The notes beneath the pieces were generated by a model. It was not told the DNA's origin. It saw only the letters and a list, made by a program, of their open reading frames with translations, and made no database searches. The translations under genes were made by a program, and so were the position numbers. This document shows, piece by piece, positions 42,454 to 52,443 of a stretch of 64,000 nucleotides of DNA; the stretch's first letter is position 1; each line of letters begins with the position of its first letter. Source of the DNA: Woeseiaceae bacterium (GTDB lineage: Bacteria > Pseudomonadota > Gammaproteobacteria > Steroidobacterales > Woeseiaceae); assembly GCA_021773115.1 (NCBI GenBank), contig JAJFKS010000028.1, positions 297,796 to 361,795 on the forward strand. The letters run 5' to 3'.

Positions 42454-44145
42454 ATGTCAATTGCACTGTCTAATGGATCAAATATATTCGTACTACTTCT
42501 GCTCTTGCTCTCTACATTTTCTCAAAGTGCATGTGCAGCAGGGTCTAACTCGAGTCTCGAAAAGGGTCGGCCACCAAACATTCTGCTGATCGTTGCCGAT
42601 GATCTCGGGTTTAACGATCTGGGTGCGTATGGAGGCGAAATATCAACACCCAATCTGGATAGTTTGGCGAGTGAAGGCGTACAGTTAACAAATTTCCATG
42701 CAGGTCAAACCTGCTCCTTATCTCGGGCGATGTTGCTGTCGGGAACTGACAGTCATCTGGCCGGCCTCGGTAGCATGACAGAAACCCTGCACGCCAGTCG
42801 GGATCGTCGGCTCGGAAAGGCAGGCTACGAGGGCTTCCTGAATTCAAGTGTTGCATCGCTTGGGGAGGTGTTCCAGGACGCGGGTTATCGAACATACGTT
42901 ACCGGTAAGTGGCATCTGGGCAGCGACGAACAGACCGGTCCACCTGCTAGGGGATTTGATAAGTCATGGGTGTTGCTGGACGGTGGCGCTGGCCATCTGT
43001 CCGACCAGGCATTGATTGGGCCGCCTGCGCGCGCCCGGTACCGTGAAAACGGTGCACCTGTCACGCCGCCGGAGGACTTCTATTCGTCGCGATTCTATTC
43101 GGAAAAACTGATCGAGTACATGCGGGCAGATCAGGATGATTCGCGACCGTTCTTTGCATATTTGGCATTCACTGCTCCACATTGGCCGCTACAGGCGCCT
43201 GAGAAATCTGTTGAACGTTTTCGTGGTCGTTATGACGCTGGTTATGAGGCCTTGCATGATGAGCGCTTAGAGCGCATGCAAAGACTCGGCTTGATAGATT
43301 CGGACGTTGAACCCGCGGCACTCCCTCGAAAGGCGTCGACTTGGGAGCGACTATCGGACGCAGAGCGCTCGGCCGAGTCCAAGAAAATGGAAATCTACGC
43401 CGCCATGGTTAGCGATATGGATATCTATATTGGTCAGGTGATGGATTACCTTGAGTTGACCGGCGAATTGGATTCCACCTTGATCGTATTTCTCTCCGAT
43501 AATGGTCCGGAAGGGTCATTGTTCGAACCGACGAGTTGGCCCGTTCTCGCGCAATGGGTTGCGGCGTGTTGCGATAATTCGATAGACAACATGGGACGGG
43601 CAAGTTCGTATCTGTGGACCGGTTCGGGATGGGCATGGGTTAGTGCCGCTCCCTACCGTGGTGCAAAGGGGGCGGCGTTCGAGGGCGGGCTCAGGGTACC
43701 CGCTATTGTGAGCTATCCGAGTCTTTCTACGGCCGACCGACGCTCCGATGCGTTCCTGACGATCATGGATATAATGCCGACTCTACTGGAAGCGGCAGGG
43801 TTGGATCGCCCGGGCGTGCGGTTTCGAGATCGAAATGTGTTGCCGATGCGCGGCAAGTCAATGTTGCCGCTTCTGGTGGGTGAGAGCCAAACCGTTCATG
43901 AACCGACGGAGAGTTTTGGCTGGGAGCTTTGGGGGCAGGCAGCGATTCGCCACGGAAATTGGAAGCTTGTGAAATCTCCCGCAATTGGTCAACCGGCCTG
44001 GCAGTTGTTCGACTTGAACGCCGACCCGACTGAGGGAACTAATGTCGTTGCTGAGTACCCGGAAAAGTTCGACCTTCTCGAGTCATTGTGGCGCGAATAC
44101 AGCGGGGAAGTCGGGCTCCTGGATGTTGACTGGTGGGATGAATAA
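42454..44145 (+). CDS. Secreted sulfatase with unusual CSLSR active-site motif
   Basis: A 563-aa alkaline-phosphatase-fold sulfatase. A signal peptide (LLLLLSTFSQSACAAG) directs export. PNILLIVADDLGFNDLGAYG supplies the metal aspartates and TGKWHLGSDEQ and SDNGPEGS other active-site loops. The formylglycine motif reads TCSLSRAMLLSGTD: Cys and Arg are present but the usual Pro (or Ala) at position 3 is Leu. It would remove sulfate from an aryl or alkyl sulfate ester in the periplasm, making the substrate available to the pathway. ATG at 42454 follows GAGGGAG. Confidence 0.92.
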   Translation: MSIALSNGSNIFVLLLLLLSTFSQSACAAGSNSSLEKGRPPNILLIVADDLGFNDLGAYGGEISTPNLDSLASEGVQLTNFHAGQTCSLSRAMLLSGTDSHLAGLGSMTETLHASRDRRLGKAGYEGFLNSSVASLGEVFQDAGYRTYVTGKWHLGSDEQTGPPARGFDKSWVLLDGGAGHLSDQALIGPPARARYRENGAPVTPPEDFYSSRFYSEKLIEYMRADQDDSRPFFAYLAFTAPHWPLQAPEKSVERFRGRYDAGYEALHDERLERMQRLGLIDSDVEPAALPRKASTWERLSDAERSAESKKMEIYAAMVSDMDIYIGQVMDYLELTGELDSTLIVFLSDNGPEGSLFEPTSWPVLAQWVAACCDNSIDNMGRASSYLWTGSGWAWVSAAPYRGAKGAAFEGGLRVPAIVSYPSLSTADRRSDAFLTIMDIMPTLLEAAGLDRPGVRFRDRNVLPMRGKSMLPLLVGESQTVHEPTESFGWELWGQAAIRHGNWKLVKSPAIGQPAWQLFDLNADPTEGTNVVAEYPEKFDLLESLWREYSGEVGLLDVDWWDE

Positions 44146-44251
44146 GCGATCCCATAACAATCGCAATCGGTCGACTTCTTGTAATATTAAAGAGACGCCC
44201 CTTGAGTTTACCGGGGAATACTTGCCAACAAATCTTATTGGGTGACCGTTG

Positions 44252-44899
44252 ATGACCCGTTTTTGTAGTTCATGTGGATCAAGCCTTAGCCTTCAGTTGC
44301 CGCCAGGCGAAGATCGAGAGCGCCATTGTTGTAACAATTGTGGAGATATTCACTTCATAAATCCGCGAATTGTCGTAGCGAGTATCATTGATGCTGGTGG
44401 GAAGGTGCTCTTGTGCCAACGGTCGATTCCACCGCGCAAAGGATACTGGACGCTTCCCGGCGGCTTTATGGAATGTGGTGAAACGATGGAGCAAGCCGCT
44501 GAGCGCGAAGTGCTGGAGGAAACCGGCGCTGGAATCGATATCGACAGCATATATATGCTCTGCGAACAACCGGATGTGTCTGAAGTATATCTGATATATC
44601 GTGGTCGACCCCGCTCACTTGAACTCATGCTGGGGCCGGAGTGCATCGACGCCGGGTGGTTCGACGCCAGCGAGATTCCGTGGAATTCGCTGGCGTTTCC
44701 TCTGATTGCAGAGGTGTTGCGAAACTATTTCCACGATCGGTGCAGCTCCGGCGCCTTACCGGTGCGGTCCTCGCGGCGCCATCCAGGGCGGGGTCTCATT
44801 ACATCACCAGACAACATAACTACAGTTACGAGCCTCAGCCAAGGAATTCGGCGGGTTCACTTCACTCACGTCGGAGAACCCCCGGACGGTTACTTTTAG
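44252..44899 (+). CDS. NUDIX hydrolase with N-terminal zinc ribbon
   Basis: About 215 aa. An N-terminal zinc ribbon (FCSSCGSSL ... HCCNNCGDIHF) precedes a complete Nudix box, GGFMECGETMEQAAERE continuing VLEETGAG. This NudC-like layout is typical of NADH or nucleotide-sugar pyrophosphatases acting in the cytoplasm. The C-terminus is extended by about 40 residues of low similarity (SRRHPGRGLITSPDNITTV), which may come from a shifted stop. It lies downstream of the sulfatase by about 100 bases. Its pathway role is unclear. Confidence 0.9.
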   Translation: MTRFCSSCGSSLSLQLPPGEDRERHCCNNCGDIHFINPRIVVASIIDAGGKVLLCQRSIPPRKGYWTLPGGFMECGETMEQAAEREVLEETGAGIDIDSIYMLCEQPDVSEVYLIYRGRPRSLELMLGPECIDAGWFDASEIPWNSLAFPLIAEVLRNYFHDRCSSGALPVRSSRRHPGRGLITSPDNITTVTSLSQGIRRVHFTHVGEPPDGYF

Positions 44900-45047
44900 C
44901 GAACCAGTTGGTAAGTCACGCTACAAGCGTATTTGTATTGAAGGCGTCGATCTCACCCAGGTTCTAAGAAAAATAAGCGGTCGGCTATCACGAATAACCT
45001 TAGCTATTTGCTCAAATCACAGAACATCCATCCTACGGAACTCATTA

Positions 45048-45530
45048 ATGAAGACATTTTTATTAGTTATATTCGCTACCGCCGCGCTCAGCGCGACCAC
45101 TCCTGTAACGTTTGCCCAGGACGAAGTACCGTTCCAAAATCAAATCGAAGCCCGACAATCATTCATGAAAATCTACCGATTTAATATCGGGATGCTTGGC
45201 GCGATGGCCAAAGGAGAACTGCCATACGATGCGGAGCAGGCATCTGCTGCTGCAAATAACCTCTTGGCAGCTTCAAAGATGAGTAACGGAGCCATGTGGC
45301 CCGCCGGATCGGACATGAATAGCGAAGGTCTCGAGGGCGTAACATGGGCGAAGCCGGACATCTGGACAAACTTTCCGGAAGTCGGTGAAAAAAGCCGCGC
45401 GCTGACAGAAGCTTTGGAATCGATGGCTGCCGCAGCCGGTGATGGCCTCGGTGCACTGCGCAGCAATATGGGCGCCGTTGGCGACGGCTGCAAGGGCTGT
45501 CACGAACCGTTCCGCGCGTCTAAAGACTAG
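45048..45530 (+). CDS. Cytochrome c-prime
   Basis: A 160-aa periplasmic four-helix c-type cytochrome. Signal peptide MKTFLLVIFATAALSATTPV ... FAQ; a C-terminal haem site CKGCHEPFR, the position typical of cytochrome c' rather than class I cytochromes; and FMKIYRFNIGMLGAMAKGEL and FPEVGEKSRAL in the bundle. It may carry electrons or bind NO. It is directly followed by a dihaem cytochrome gene, so they likely pair. Confidence 0.93.
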   Translation: MKTFLLVIFATAALSATTPVTFAQDEVPFQNQIEARQSFMKIYRFNIGMLGAMAKGELPYDAEQASAAANNLLAASKMSNGAMWPAGSDMNSEGLEGVTWAKPDIWTNFPEVGEKSRALTEALESMAAAAGDGLGALRSNMGAVGDGCKGCHEPFRASKD

Positions 45531-45538
45531 TTATCAAC

Positions 45539-46489
45539 TTGGCAAGTTGCACGATCTTGAAACGCACGCTCGTCATTGGCCTCGGGTCGGTCGTCGTTTG
45601 CGCGTGCGTTTTTTTCGTGCTGTCGATGCCGCAACCACTGAAAGCGGATCAAGTCCCTGCGCACAGTGCAGACTTGAAGAACGGGGAATTGATTTTTTGG
45701 GCAGGCGGATGTGCATCATGCCATGCAGCGCCCGGAGCAGAAGAGAATGAGCGTTTACGACTTTCCGGAGGCGTTGAGTTGGCAACACCATTTGGCGTCT
45801 TCAGGTCTCCTAACATTTCGCCCGATCCTGAAGTTGGAATCGGCAACTGGTCGATGTTGGACTTCATCAACGCGATGGTTCTAGGACTGTCCCCGGAGCT
45901 TGAGCACTACTACCCGGCCTTTCCCTACCCGCATTATCAGAACATCAACTACGATGATCTGATTGACCTGAAAACTTACCTGGATACGCTTCCACCGTCC
46001 CCCAATCAGGTCGCGGATCATGAGTTGATCTTTCCCTATACCTTTCGTCGCGGTGTCGGACTATGGAAGTGGAGATACCTTGAACGCAATAAATCGTTGC
46101 GGACTTCCGATCCGAAAACGCCCGTGGAGCGAGGCCGCTACCTGGTAACGGGACCCGGACATTGCGGCGCTTGCCATACCCCAAGAGACGTTTTCGGTGG
46201 GGAGATGGTTGATCGCTTTCTGGCTGGCGCCGAATCATTCGAAGTTGGGGAGGGGCCTGAAGGAGAAAGCGAGGGACGCATTCCGAATATTACGCCGCAC
46301 TCGGATGGCATAGGTGACTGGAGTGAAACAGATATCGCGTATTCGCTGGAGTCAGGATTTGATCCTGATTTTGATTCTTTCGGCGGCTCGATGGTCGAGG
46401 TACAGGAAAATACGGCCAGGCTTTCCGCGGAAGACCGCGCCGCCATTGCCGCCTACCTGAAATCGATACCTGCCCGCCGGTCTGACTAG
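45539..46489 (+). CDS. Dihaem c-type cytochrome
   Basis: About 316 aa with two haem sites, GGCASCHAAPGAEE (about residue 58) and GHCGACHTPRDVFG (about residue 208), each followed by class-I-like modules (SPNISPDPEVGIGNW; IPNITPHSDGIGDWSETD) with the axial Met region. An N-terminal hydrophobic anchor (TLVIGLGSVVVCACVFFVLS) tethers it to the inner membrane. Resembles the cytochrome subunits of membrane alcohol/aldehyde dehydrogenases. The start is unclear (TTG at 45539 or a later one), with no strong ribosome site. Confidence 0.9.
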   Translation: MASCTILKRTLVIGLGSVVVCACVFFVLSMPQPLKADQVPAHSADLKNGELIFWAGGCASCHAAPGAEENERLRLSGGVELATPFGVFRSPNISPDPEVGIGNWSMLDFINAMVLGLSPELEHYYPAFPYPHYQNINYDDLIDLKTYLDTLPPSPNQVADHELIFPYTFRRGVGLWKWRYLERNKSLRTSDPKTPVERGRYLVTGPGHCGACHTPRDVFGGEMVDRFLAGAESFEVGEGPEGESEGRIPNITPHSDGIGDWSETDIAYSLESGFDPDFDSFGGSMVEVQENTARLSAEDRAAIAAYLKSIPARRSD

Positions 46490-46626
46490 CCGTAGATCGC
46501 AGCTTCGTGGCGGGTCTGGCCATTTACAAGTCGTGTTGCTACGTTTAGTAATGACTTTGTTCCATTTCGGAACTAGCTGCTTGGTCCGGTCTGTGGCCAA
46601 ATCGTCAAACCCGTGATCGGAGACAA

Positions 46627-47817
46627 ATGGGCGACCAACACTATAAAAAATTCGATTGGATTGATCCCTTACTCCTCGAAGACCAACTCACCGATGAGGA
46701 AAAACTGATTCGGGACTCGGCGCGCGACTACGCGCAAGGCGAATTGCAGCCAAGGATCAACGGCGCCTACGCCGATGAATATACTGATCCGGAAATATTC
46801 CGGGAGATGGGCGAGCTCGGTCTGCTCGGACCGACCGTCGCTGAGGAATACGGTGGCGCCGGTACCAGCTATGTTTCGTACGGCCTGATCGCACGCGAGG
46901 TCGAGAGAGTCGACTCCGGCTATCGTTCGATGATGTCAGTCCAGTCATCACTTGTGATGTTTCCGATCAGCGCGTTCGGATCCGAGAAGCAAAAGAAACA
47001 TTACCTTCCAAAACTGGCGAGCGGTGAGTCGATTGGGTGCTTCGGTCTGACGGAACCCGATGCAGGTTCTGATCCTGACGGAATGAGAACACGGGCTGAG
47101 AAAATTGACGGCGGTTACCGCTTGTCTGGATCCAAGACCTGGATTTCAAACTCGCCGATTGCGGACATTTTCGTCGTGTGGGCGAAGTCCGGGTATCACG
47201 ACAACAAGATTCGCGGTTTCATCGTTGAGAAAGGCGCTGCTGGTCTCAGTGCCCCAAAGATCGATGGAAAACTCTCACTCCGCTCGTCTGTTACCGGGAT
47301 GATCATGATGGAGGATGTTGACGTACCCGACGACGCGCTGCTTCCAAACGTTGAGGGTCTAAAGGGCCCGTTCGGTTGCCTGAACAGGGCGCGCTACGGC
47401 ATCAGTTGGGGTGCGTTGGGTGCAGCCGAGCTTTGTTTTCATGCGGCCCGGCAGTATGGACTCGACCGTCACCAGTTCCAGAAACCGCTGGCAGCGAACC
47501 AGCTTTACCAGAAGAAACTCGCGGATATGGAAACTGAGATTGCTCTTGGCTTGCAGGCGAGTCTTCGGGTTGGTCGTCTCATTGACGACGGCAAGATGGC
47601 ACCGGAAATGATATCTCTCGTAAAACGAAACAATGTCGGCAAGGCACTTGAAGTCGCGCGCATGGCGCGAGATATGCACGGTGGCAATGGTATCTCAGGT
47701 GAGTACCAGGTAATGCGCCACATGATCAATCTCGAGACCGTAAATACCTATGAAGGAACTCACGATATTCACGCGCTGATTCTTGGCCGGGCCATCACCG
47801 GTATTCCGAGCTTTTGA
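46627..47817 (+). CDS. gcdH: Glutaryl-CoA dehydrogenase
   Basis: A 396-aa FAD acyl-CoA dehydrogenase that oxidises and decarboxylates glutaryl-CoA to crotonyl-CoA. Strong family marks: [17 protein letters not shown] near the N-terminus, [13 protein letters not shown], the Arg/catalytic region [14 protein letters not shown] and the active-site Glu in [20 protein letters not shown]. It is the canonical terminal step of aromatic-CoA and lysine/tryptophan degradation, consistent with the surrounding CoA-linked pathway. ATG with GGAGAC upstream. Highly conserved compared with its neighbours, so the name is firm. Confidence 0.96.
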   Translation: MGDQHYKKFDWIDPLLLEDQLTDEEKLIRDSARDYAQGELQPRINGAYADEYTDPEIFREMGELGLLGPTVAEEYGGAGTSYVSYGLIAREVERVDSGYRSMMSVQSSLVMFPISAFGSEKQKKHYLPKLASGESIGCFGLTEPDAGSDPDGMRTRAEKIDGGYRLSGSKTWISNSPIADIFVVWAKSGYHDNKIRGFIVEKGAAGLSAPKIDGKLSLRSSVTGMIMMEDVDVPDDALLPNVEGLKGPFGCLNRARYGISWGALGAAELCFHAARQYGLDRHQFQKPLAANQLYQKKLADMETEIALGLQASLRVGRLIDDGKMAPEMISLVKRNNVGKALEVARMARDMHGGNGISGEYQVMRHMINLETVNTYEGTHDIHALILGRAITGIPSF

Positions 47818-47889
47818 GGCCTGCCGGGGCACTTTTCACGGCGCATGCAACCCGGGTGCAGTGGATCAACTTTTGATGAAAATCAACAT

Positions 47890-49314
47890 TTATGGTGGAT
47901 TAGTCGGGTGTATGGGAGTTGCCCCAGTAGCGGGCCCGAACTGAAAAGGTGTTAACGTCAATTGACCGTTGAATAGATCGCCTCGAACGACATCGACTAT
48001 TCGAGGTTCCCCGAAGGGTGCGAAAACGCGATTGATGATTAGAGATTGATCGCCAATTAATGGATTAGCCACGAAACCTGGAACGGTGAGATCTTCCATT
48101 GGCGACGACTCAGTCGGTACCGGGATTGGTTCAGCGACGCATTGCAGCGTATCGCCGAGTTCGCAGACATGCGTGTGACGGGTTGCATTGCCACTGAGTT
48201 CGTCGTTGGGGTCCGTGACGTTGTGTCTGAATCCGGGACAATCCATTGATGCGAGTAAAGACGAGTCAACACGGTTTACCCCAAGGGCGACATACTTGCC
48301 ATCGGCGCTGATCGCAGACAGCATCTCTCCCCATTCCGGCACGATTCCCATCGATCTGTTTTCAGGTTCACTGGCGGGTACATGGACGGGAACCATCTCG
48401 GAAAACGTTTGCTTTGGCTGACAATTTTCATCGACTTCCATCACATAGGTTCGAAGTACAGGAACTTGTGCCTGGCCCCCAGCAACGCAGGTGCCACTCG
48501 ACGGGTCATCCAGAAATTTAGAATTCCACAGCGCGCGGGTCGTGCTTGAAACGGGCTCATATTCGCACCGCCTGACGAATGATACTCGTTGCCCGTCAAA
48601 ACAGCTGTTTGCTTCGCGTGGCGGCTGAGCATTGACGCGACCGGTCAGACAGTTCTGATCTTCCAGCATGCCGGCAGCAAATCGTTCGACTCTGGGCGCA
48701 CCGTCGAGTCGAAGTGCATAGATCTGCGTCATGTTGTCTTCGAATTGGCTGCCAGATCCCGAACCGATCGGCGCACCCTGTGCGTTGAACAAGACCAGAT
48801 CGTTGTGGAGCCACGTACTCCAGCCGTGTGCTTCATACGGTTCATCGAGGCCGAGCGCTGATAGATTGACGTGTACCCATTCGTCGTCATCGATTCGTGA
48901 TATATCATTCTGCTCGTGAAATACGTACCAAAGCTTAATCAGGCACTCCGTGCCGCGGCTGCAGTCGACCTTTTGCTTTGCAGTGAGCGCGCGATCCAGG
49001 CTCGGTGAAATAACCGACAGGATGGTTGCCCAACCCAGGGGCTGTAAGGGATCGAACAATAGATCGGAATTGGGGCTGACCGTGTCGTTACCGTCCGCCA
49101 GCCTGACGCTCCCATCCACCAGGCTCGTAAACGTCATATTGTGCTTACTACCGTCGATAGGGTGATAGGGGCAGCGGAACTCAACATCCGGAGTGACCGT
49201 CTGGCAGGCCGCCAATGGCGGTGGCTCCATGTCATTTGGACTTTCCTGCGAGGCACCGCCCCCGCACGACCAAAGGGACAACAACATGATGCCCGCGAGA
49301 GACAACATGATGGC
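47890..49314 (-). CDS. Secreted lipoprotein of unknown function
   Basis: About 474 aa from the ATG at 49314 (MAIMLSLAGIMLLSLWSCGG), whose lipobox LWSC marks a lipidated Cys. The mature part is rich in Asp/Pro and cysteines and contains propeller-like segments (ISADGKYVALGVNRVDSS, TQIYALRLDGAPRVERF, ADGNDTVSPNSDLLFDPLQP). The family is not recognised; a cell-surface binding or sensory role is possible. Convergent with gcdH and upstream of no obvious partner; the thiolase gene on the same strand ends 64 bases beyond its start. Confidence 0.7.
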   Translation of the reverse strand, partial: AIMLSLAGIMLLSLWSCGGGASQESPNDMEPPPLAACQTVTPDVEFRCPYHPIDGSKHNMTFTSLVDGSVRLADGNDTVSPNSDLLFDPLQPLGWATILSVISPSLDRALTAKQKVDCSRGTECLIKLWYVFHEQNDISRIDDDEWVHVNLSALGLDEPYEAHGWSTWLHNDLVLFNAQGAPIGSGSGSQFEDNMTQIYALRLDGAPRVERFAAGMLEDQNCLTGRVNAQPPREANSCFDGQRVSFVRRCEYEPVSSTTRALWNSKFLDDPSSGTCVAGGQAQVPVLRTYVMEVDENCQPKQTFSEMVPVHVPASEPENRSMGIVPEWGEMLSAISADGKYVALGVNRVDSSLLASMDCPGFRHNVTDPNDELSGNATRHTHVCELGDTLQCVAEPIPVPTESSPMEDLTVPGFVANPLIGDQSLIINRVFAPFGEPRIVDVVRGDLFNGQLTLTPFQFGPATGATPIHPTNPP

Positions 49315-49377
49315 CATTCTACTGAGCTTCTCACATGTCACGTTCTGTCCTTCACGCATACCAGCCCAAAAACTCCG

Positions 49378-50592
49378 TCAAACCTTGATCAGTACGGCTT
49401 CACCCTGACCGTAGCCACCGCAGATCGAGGCGACACCGTATCCGCCACCGCGGCTTTGCAGCGCCGATATTGCCGTCATCAACAAGCGAGGCCCGCTCGC
49501 CCCGAACGGGTGCCCGATAGCCACCGCACCGCCGTTCGCATTTGTAATCTGGCGAATTTCTTCTGTGCGGTCGTTATCGAAATCGGCCAGTATCATGGTG
49601 CTTGCCAGCGCTGTCGCCGCGAATGCCTCATTGATTTCGATAACGTCGAGTTGCTTCAGCTGTAGTCCGTGCTTTTGCAGTAATTTCTGTATGGCCAGCG
49701 CCGGAGTGCGTGTGCCGGATTTGGGGCCATCTGCAATACGTATCGTTCCAACGATTTCGGCGACTGCCTGCAATCCGTGTACTTTTTCCACTTCCTCTCC
49801 TCCGATGAGCAAGCACGCAGATCCGTCGTTTAAGCCTGGTGCATTTCCTGCTGTGATCGACAGGCTGCCTCGCACTGGTTGGAGTGAAGCCAGTTTCTCC
49901 AGGCTACTGTTGTTACGTGGACTCTCATCGGCGGATAGCAAGGCATTATCCTGCTTCGTATTGAATTTCCTTGTGGTGACGCTAAAGCGCTCGCGATCGA
50001 AATGACCCTTGGCGTTCGCGGAAAAATACCGATCGTGACTTTGCAGCGCCCAGGTATCCTGGTCGCTGCGGCTAACACCCATGCGCTCAGCTTCCTCACT
50101 CGTATATTTCGCGATTGCGCTATCAACCAGAGGTGCTCGAAGCAACAGCGGATCTTCTGCTGTAATGTCGCCGAGCTTTCGTATATTTCGCGGCAGCAAG
50201 TAAGGCGCCTGACTGAGCGATTCCATGCCGCCGCACACGATCAGGGATTCAGGGTTCAGGATCGCCTCGTTATTTGCCAATGCAATGGCAGACAAACCTG
50301 AGCAACAGGCACGATCAATGCCAACGGACGGCGTGGTTTGCGGTAGTTCCGAGAGCAATACGGCTTGACGAGCTGCTGTCAGGCCGTAACCGCCCAAGAG
50401 CCCCGTGCCCAGGTAAACGCCGTCGATCGCCGTCGGTGAGACGTTCGCACGATTCAAGGTCTCATCGATGGCGATAGCGCCGAGTTCGGCTGCTGTGTAG
50501 CCGCTGAGACTGCCCTGAAAGCGGCCAAAAGCGGTTCGTGCGTACGCAAAAACATACGTTCGGCTACGGGTAGAACTCGTGTGGTCAGTCAA
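49378..50592 (-). CDS. Acetyl-CoA acetyltransferase (thiolase)
   Basis: A 404-aa thiolase catalysing the last thiolytic step of beta-oxidation-like pathways. Catalytic residues: the nucleophile Cys in RACCSGLSAIA, the His in GHPFGASGPRLL and the second Cys in SICGGYGQGEAV. Start TTG 50592, overlapping by eight bases the stop of the CoA ligase gene upstream, so the two are co-translated. The stump at 29240 is a broken paralogue. It probably releases acetyl-CoA from a beta-ketoacyl-CoA made in this cluster. Confidence 0.94.
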   Translation of the reverse strand: MTDHTSSTRSRTYVFAYARTAFGRFQGSLSGYTAAELGAIAIDETLNRANVSPTAIDGVYLGTGLLGGYGLTAARQAVLLSELPQTTPSVGIDRACCSGLSAIALANNEAILNPESLIVCGGMESLSQAPYLLPRNIRKLGDITAEDPLLLRAPLVDSAIAKYTSEEAERMGVSRSDQDTWALQSHDRYFSANAKGHFDRERFSVTTRKFNTKQDNALLSADESPRNNSSLEKLASLQPVRGSLSITAGNAPGLNDGSACLLIGGEEVEKVHGLQAVAEIVGTIRIADGPKSGTRTPALAIQKLLQKHGLQLKQLDVIEINEAFAATALASTMILADFDNDRTEEIRQITNANGGAVAIGHPFGASGPRLLMTAISALQSRGGGYGVASICGGYGQGEAVLIKV

Positions 50593-52192
50593 GTTTATCT
50601 TCCTTTGCCAGGGCTCGAAGTCCGTTCATGTCGAACTTGCTGTTATTGGTTCGGGGTAGTTCATCAAGATACATCCAGGATTTCGGCGTGCGAATACCGA
50701 GATCATGACGAGCCTGAAGTTGCAGTTCTTCACGATTCGATGCGGTGTCATCTTGCAATACAATGGCTGCGACGAGGAGCTCTCCCCACGCATCGTCCGA
50801 TATGCCGAATGCTGCGGCTTCCCTAACGCCTTTTTGCCGGCTTAGATAAGCTTGAACTTCACCGGGATAAATGTTCATACCGCCGCAGATAATCATGTCC
50901 TTGCTGCGGCCAACCAATTCGATGTAGCCGTCACTCGTCCAGCGGCCAAGGTCGCCACTCCACAACCAGCCGTCACGAAGTACTGCCGCGGTCGCAGTCG
51001 GGTTATCCCAGTACCCAAGCATGACGTGCGGCGAACGGATTGTGATTTCCCCAATTTCGCCGCTGTCGACTTCGCTTCCGTCGTCGGCGCGAATCGCTAT
51101 CTCAACGAAAGGATACGGTCGGCCGATGATGCCGTGCCGTATTCGCCGCTGGCCACCATCATCTGCAACATGCTCGACGGCTGGCAGCGTTGCACAGGTC
51201 ATTGCTGCCTCGGTCAGGCCGTAGTTCTGGGCAAGTATCGGCCCGAAAGCGTCAATTGCCGCGTCCAGCGTACTGAATGGAATACTCTCCGCACCGTAAA
51301 TGATCAATCGAAGATGTTTGCGGGCGACGTTTCGGAATCGCTCTGAGGCGATTAGTCGAGTCAGTAAGGTTGGTACGCATTGCAATACGGTAATGTTGTG
51401 ACGTTCAATCTCGTCAGCTAACGGATCTGCTGCCGTCTTCTGGGGTAATACGATCGTCGACCCCGTTAATAGGCAGGGAACAAGATATGCGCCGGATGCG
51501 TGGCTCAGTGGACCCATCAGCGCTATGACGTCGGTGACATCAAAGTCGCGCACGCTGAGCAAGTTGCGATGCACACACGCCCAGTTGCTATGGCTGAGCA
51601 TGACGCCCTTGGGTTTGCTAAAGGTGCCGGAAGTGAAGCTGATCGACGCGAGGTTGTTTTCGTCCGCAAGCTCAAGTGATTTTACCGCTTGTTGCTCAAT
51701 GGTCGGAATTTCCGCGAGCGCATCAACGCCCACCATTGCACAGCTCAGATCGGACTTGTTCTGCCGCAAGTTATCCGTAGCCTGACGCACGGTAGCCTCG
51801 GTGTCCTTGTCATGAATGACCATTGATGCCCGGCAGGTCAAAATCATGTTTTCGAGTTCAAGTGGCGACGTACGCCAATTGATCGGTACTCGAACAAGTC
51901 CGCACGCCTCCAGAGCCAGGGGAACGACAGCAGTTTCTCTGAGGTTCTGCGAGCAAATTATAACGCGAGCACCCTCCGGAAGGGCGTTCGAAAGCCACGA
52001 TGCCAGGGTATTAATCCGAGAAATCAGTTCGCTGTAGCAGTAGCTGTGCGAACCTGCAATGACGGCCGGTTTTGTGGCAAAAGGCCTGGCCGCTTGCTCG
52101 ATGAGCCTGATTGCCTTACTGGGTTTTCGCTGGCTGAGAGGGCGGATTTTACCGTCGCCTCGCCCCGTCAATTTGTTCGATTCTTGCCCCAT
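50585..52192 (-). CDS. AMP-dependent acyl-CoA synthetase
   Basis: A 535-aa ANL-family ligase. The P-loop ISFTSGTFSKPKGVMLSH is intact, A5 is QNYGLTEAAMT, and the hinge and lid follow (SGDLGRWTSDGYIELVGRSK, GGMNIYPGEVQAYLSRQKGV, TNNSKFDMNGLR with the catalytic Lys). The start is set at MGQESNKL (52192), where AGGGAT lies upstream; earlier codons read through the divergent promoter. It activates a fatty or cyclic acid as CoA thioester, and the thiolase downstream finishes its degradation. Confidence 0.93.
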   Translation of the reverse strand: MGQESNKLTGRGDGKIRPLSQRKPSKAIRLIEQAARPFATKPAVIAGSHSYCYSELISRINTLASWLSNALPEGARVIICSQNLRETAVVPLALEACGLVRVPINWRTSPLELENMILTCRASMVIHDKDTEATVRQATDNLRQNKSDLSCAMVGVDALAEIPTIEQQAVKSLELADENNLASISFTSGTFSKPKGVMLSHSNWACVHRNLLSVRDFDVTDVIALMGPLSHASGAYLVPCLLTGSTIVLPQKTAADPLADEIERHNITVLQCVPTLLTRLIASERFRNVARKHLRLIIYGAESIPFSTLDAAIDAFGPILAQNYGLTEAAMTCATLPAVEHVADDGGQRRIRHGIIGRPYPFVEIAIRADDGSEVDSGEIGEITIRSPHVMLGYWDNPTATAAVLRDGWLWSGDLGRWTSDGYIELVGRSKDMIICGGMNIYPGEVQAYLSRQKGVREAAAFGISDDAWGELLVAAIVLQDDTASNREELQLQARHDLGIRTPKSWMYLDELPRTNNSKFDMNGLRALAKEDKLD

Positions 52193-52238
52193 TAATTCAT
52201 CCCTGGATTCGTTTCTTGTCTGACGAAAGTTCCGTTTA

Positions 52239-52321
52239 GTATGGCATTGAGTGGAAGAAAAAGTCCAGATAGTCCAATAATAGACACTTGCGTTGACAGG
52301 ATGACTGATCGAGCGTAATCT
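52239..52321 (+). promoter_or_regulatory. Sigma-70-type promoter of the second receptor cluster
   Basis: TTGACA (52293-52298), 17-base spacer ending TCGAGCG, TAATCT (52316-52321). The upstream 50 bases (containing AGTCCAGATAGTCCAATAATA) are conserved with those before 57360, indicating a copied regulatory region. It drives the VOC/TonB/FAH operon; the divergent synthetase gene starts at 52192. Confidence 0.6.
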
Positions 52322-52443
52322 ATACATGGAGCCGACTTGGGACTGGAACGACCTGAGACGGAGAGCGATACGGTACCGAAGCAAGTGGAAAAGCTGGGAG
52401 CTGTACCTGCCATTAAATTGTTCTTTGTTCGGGAGAGTGTTGG

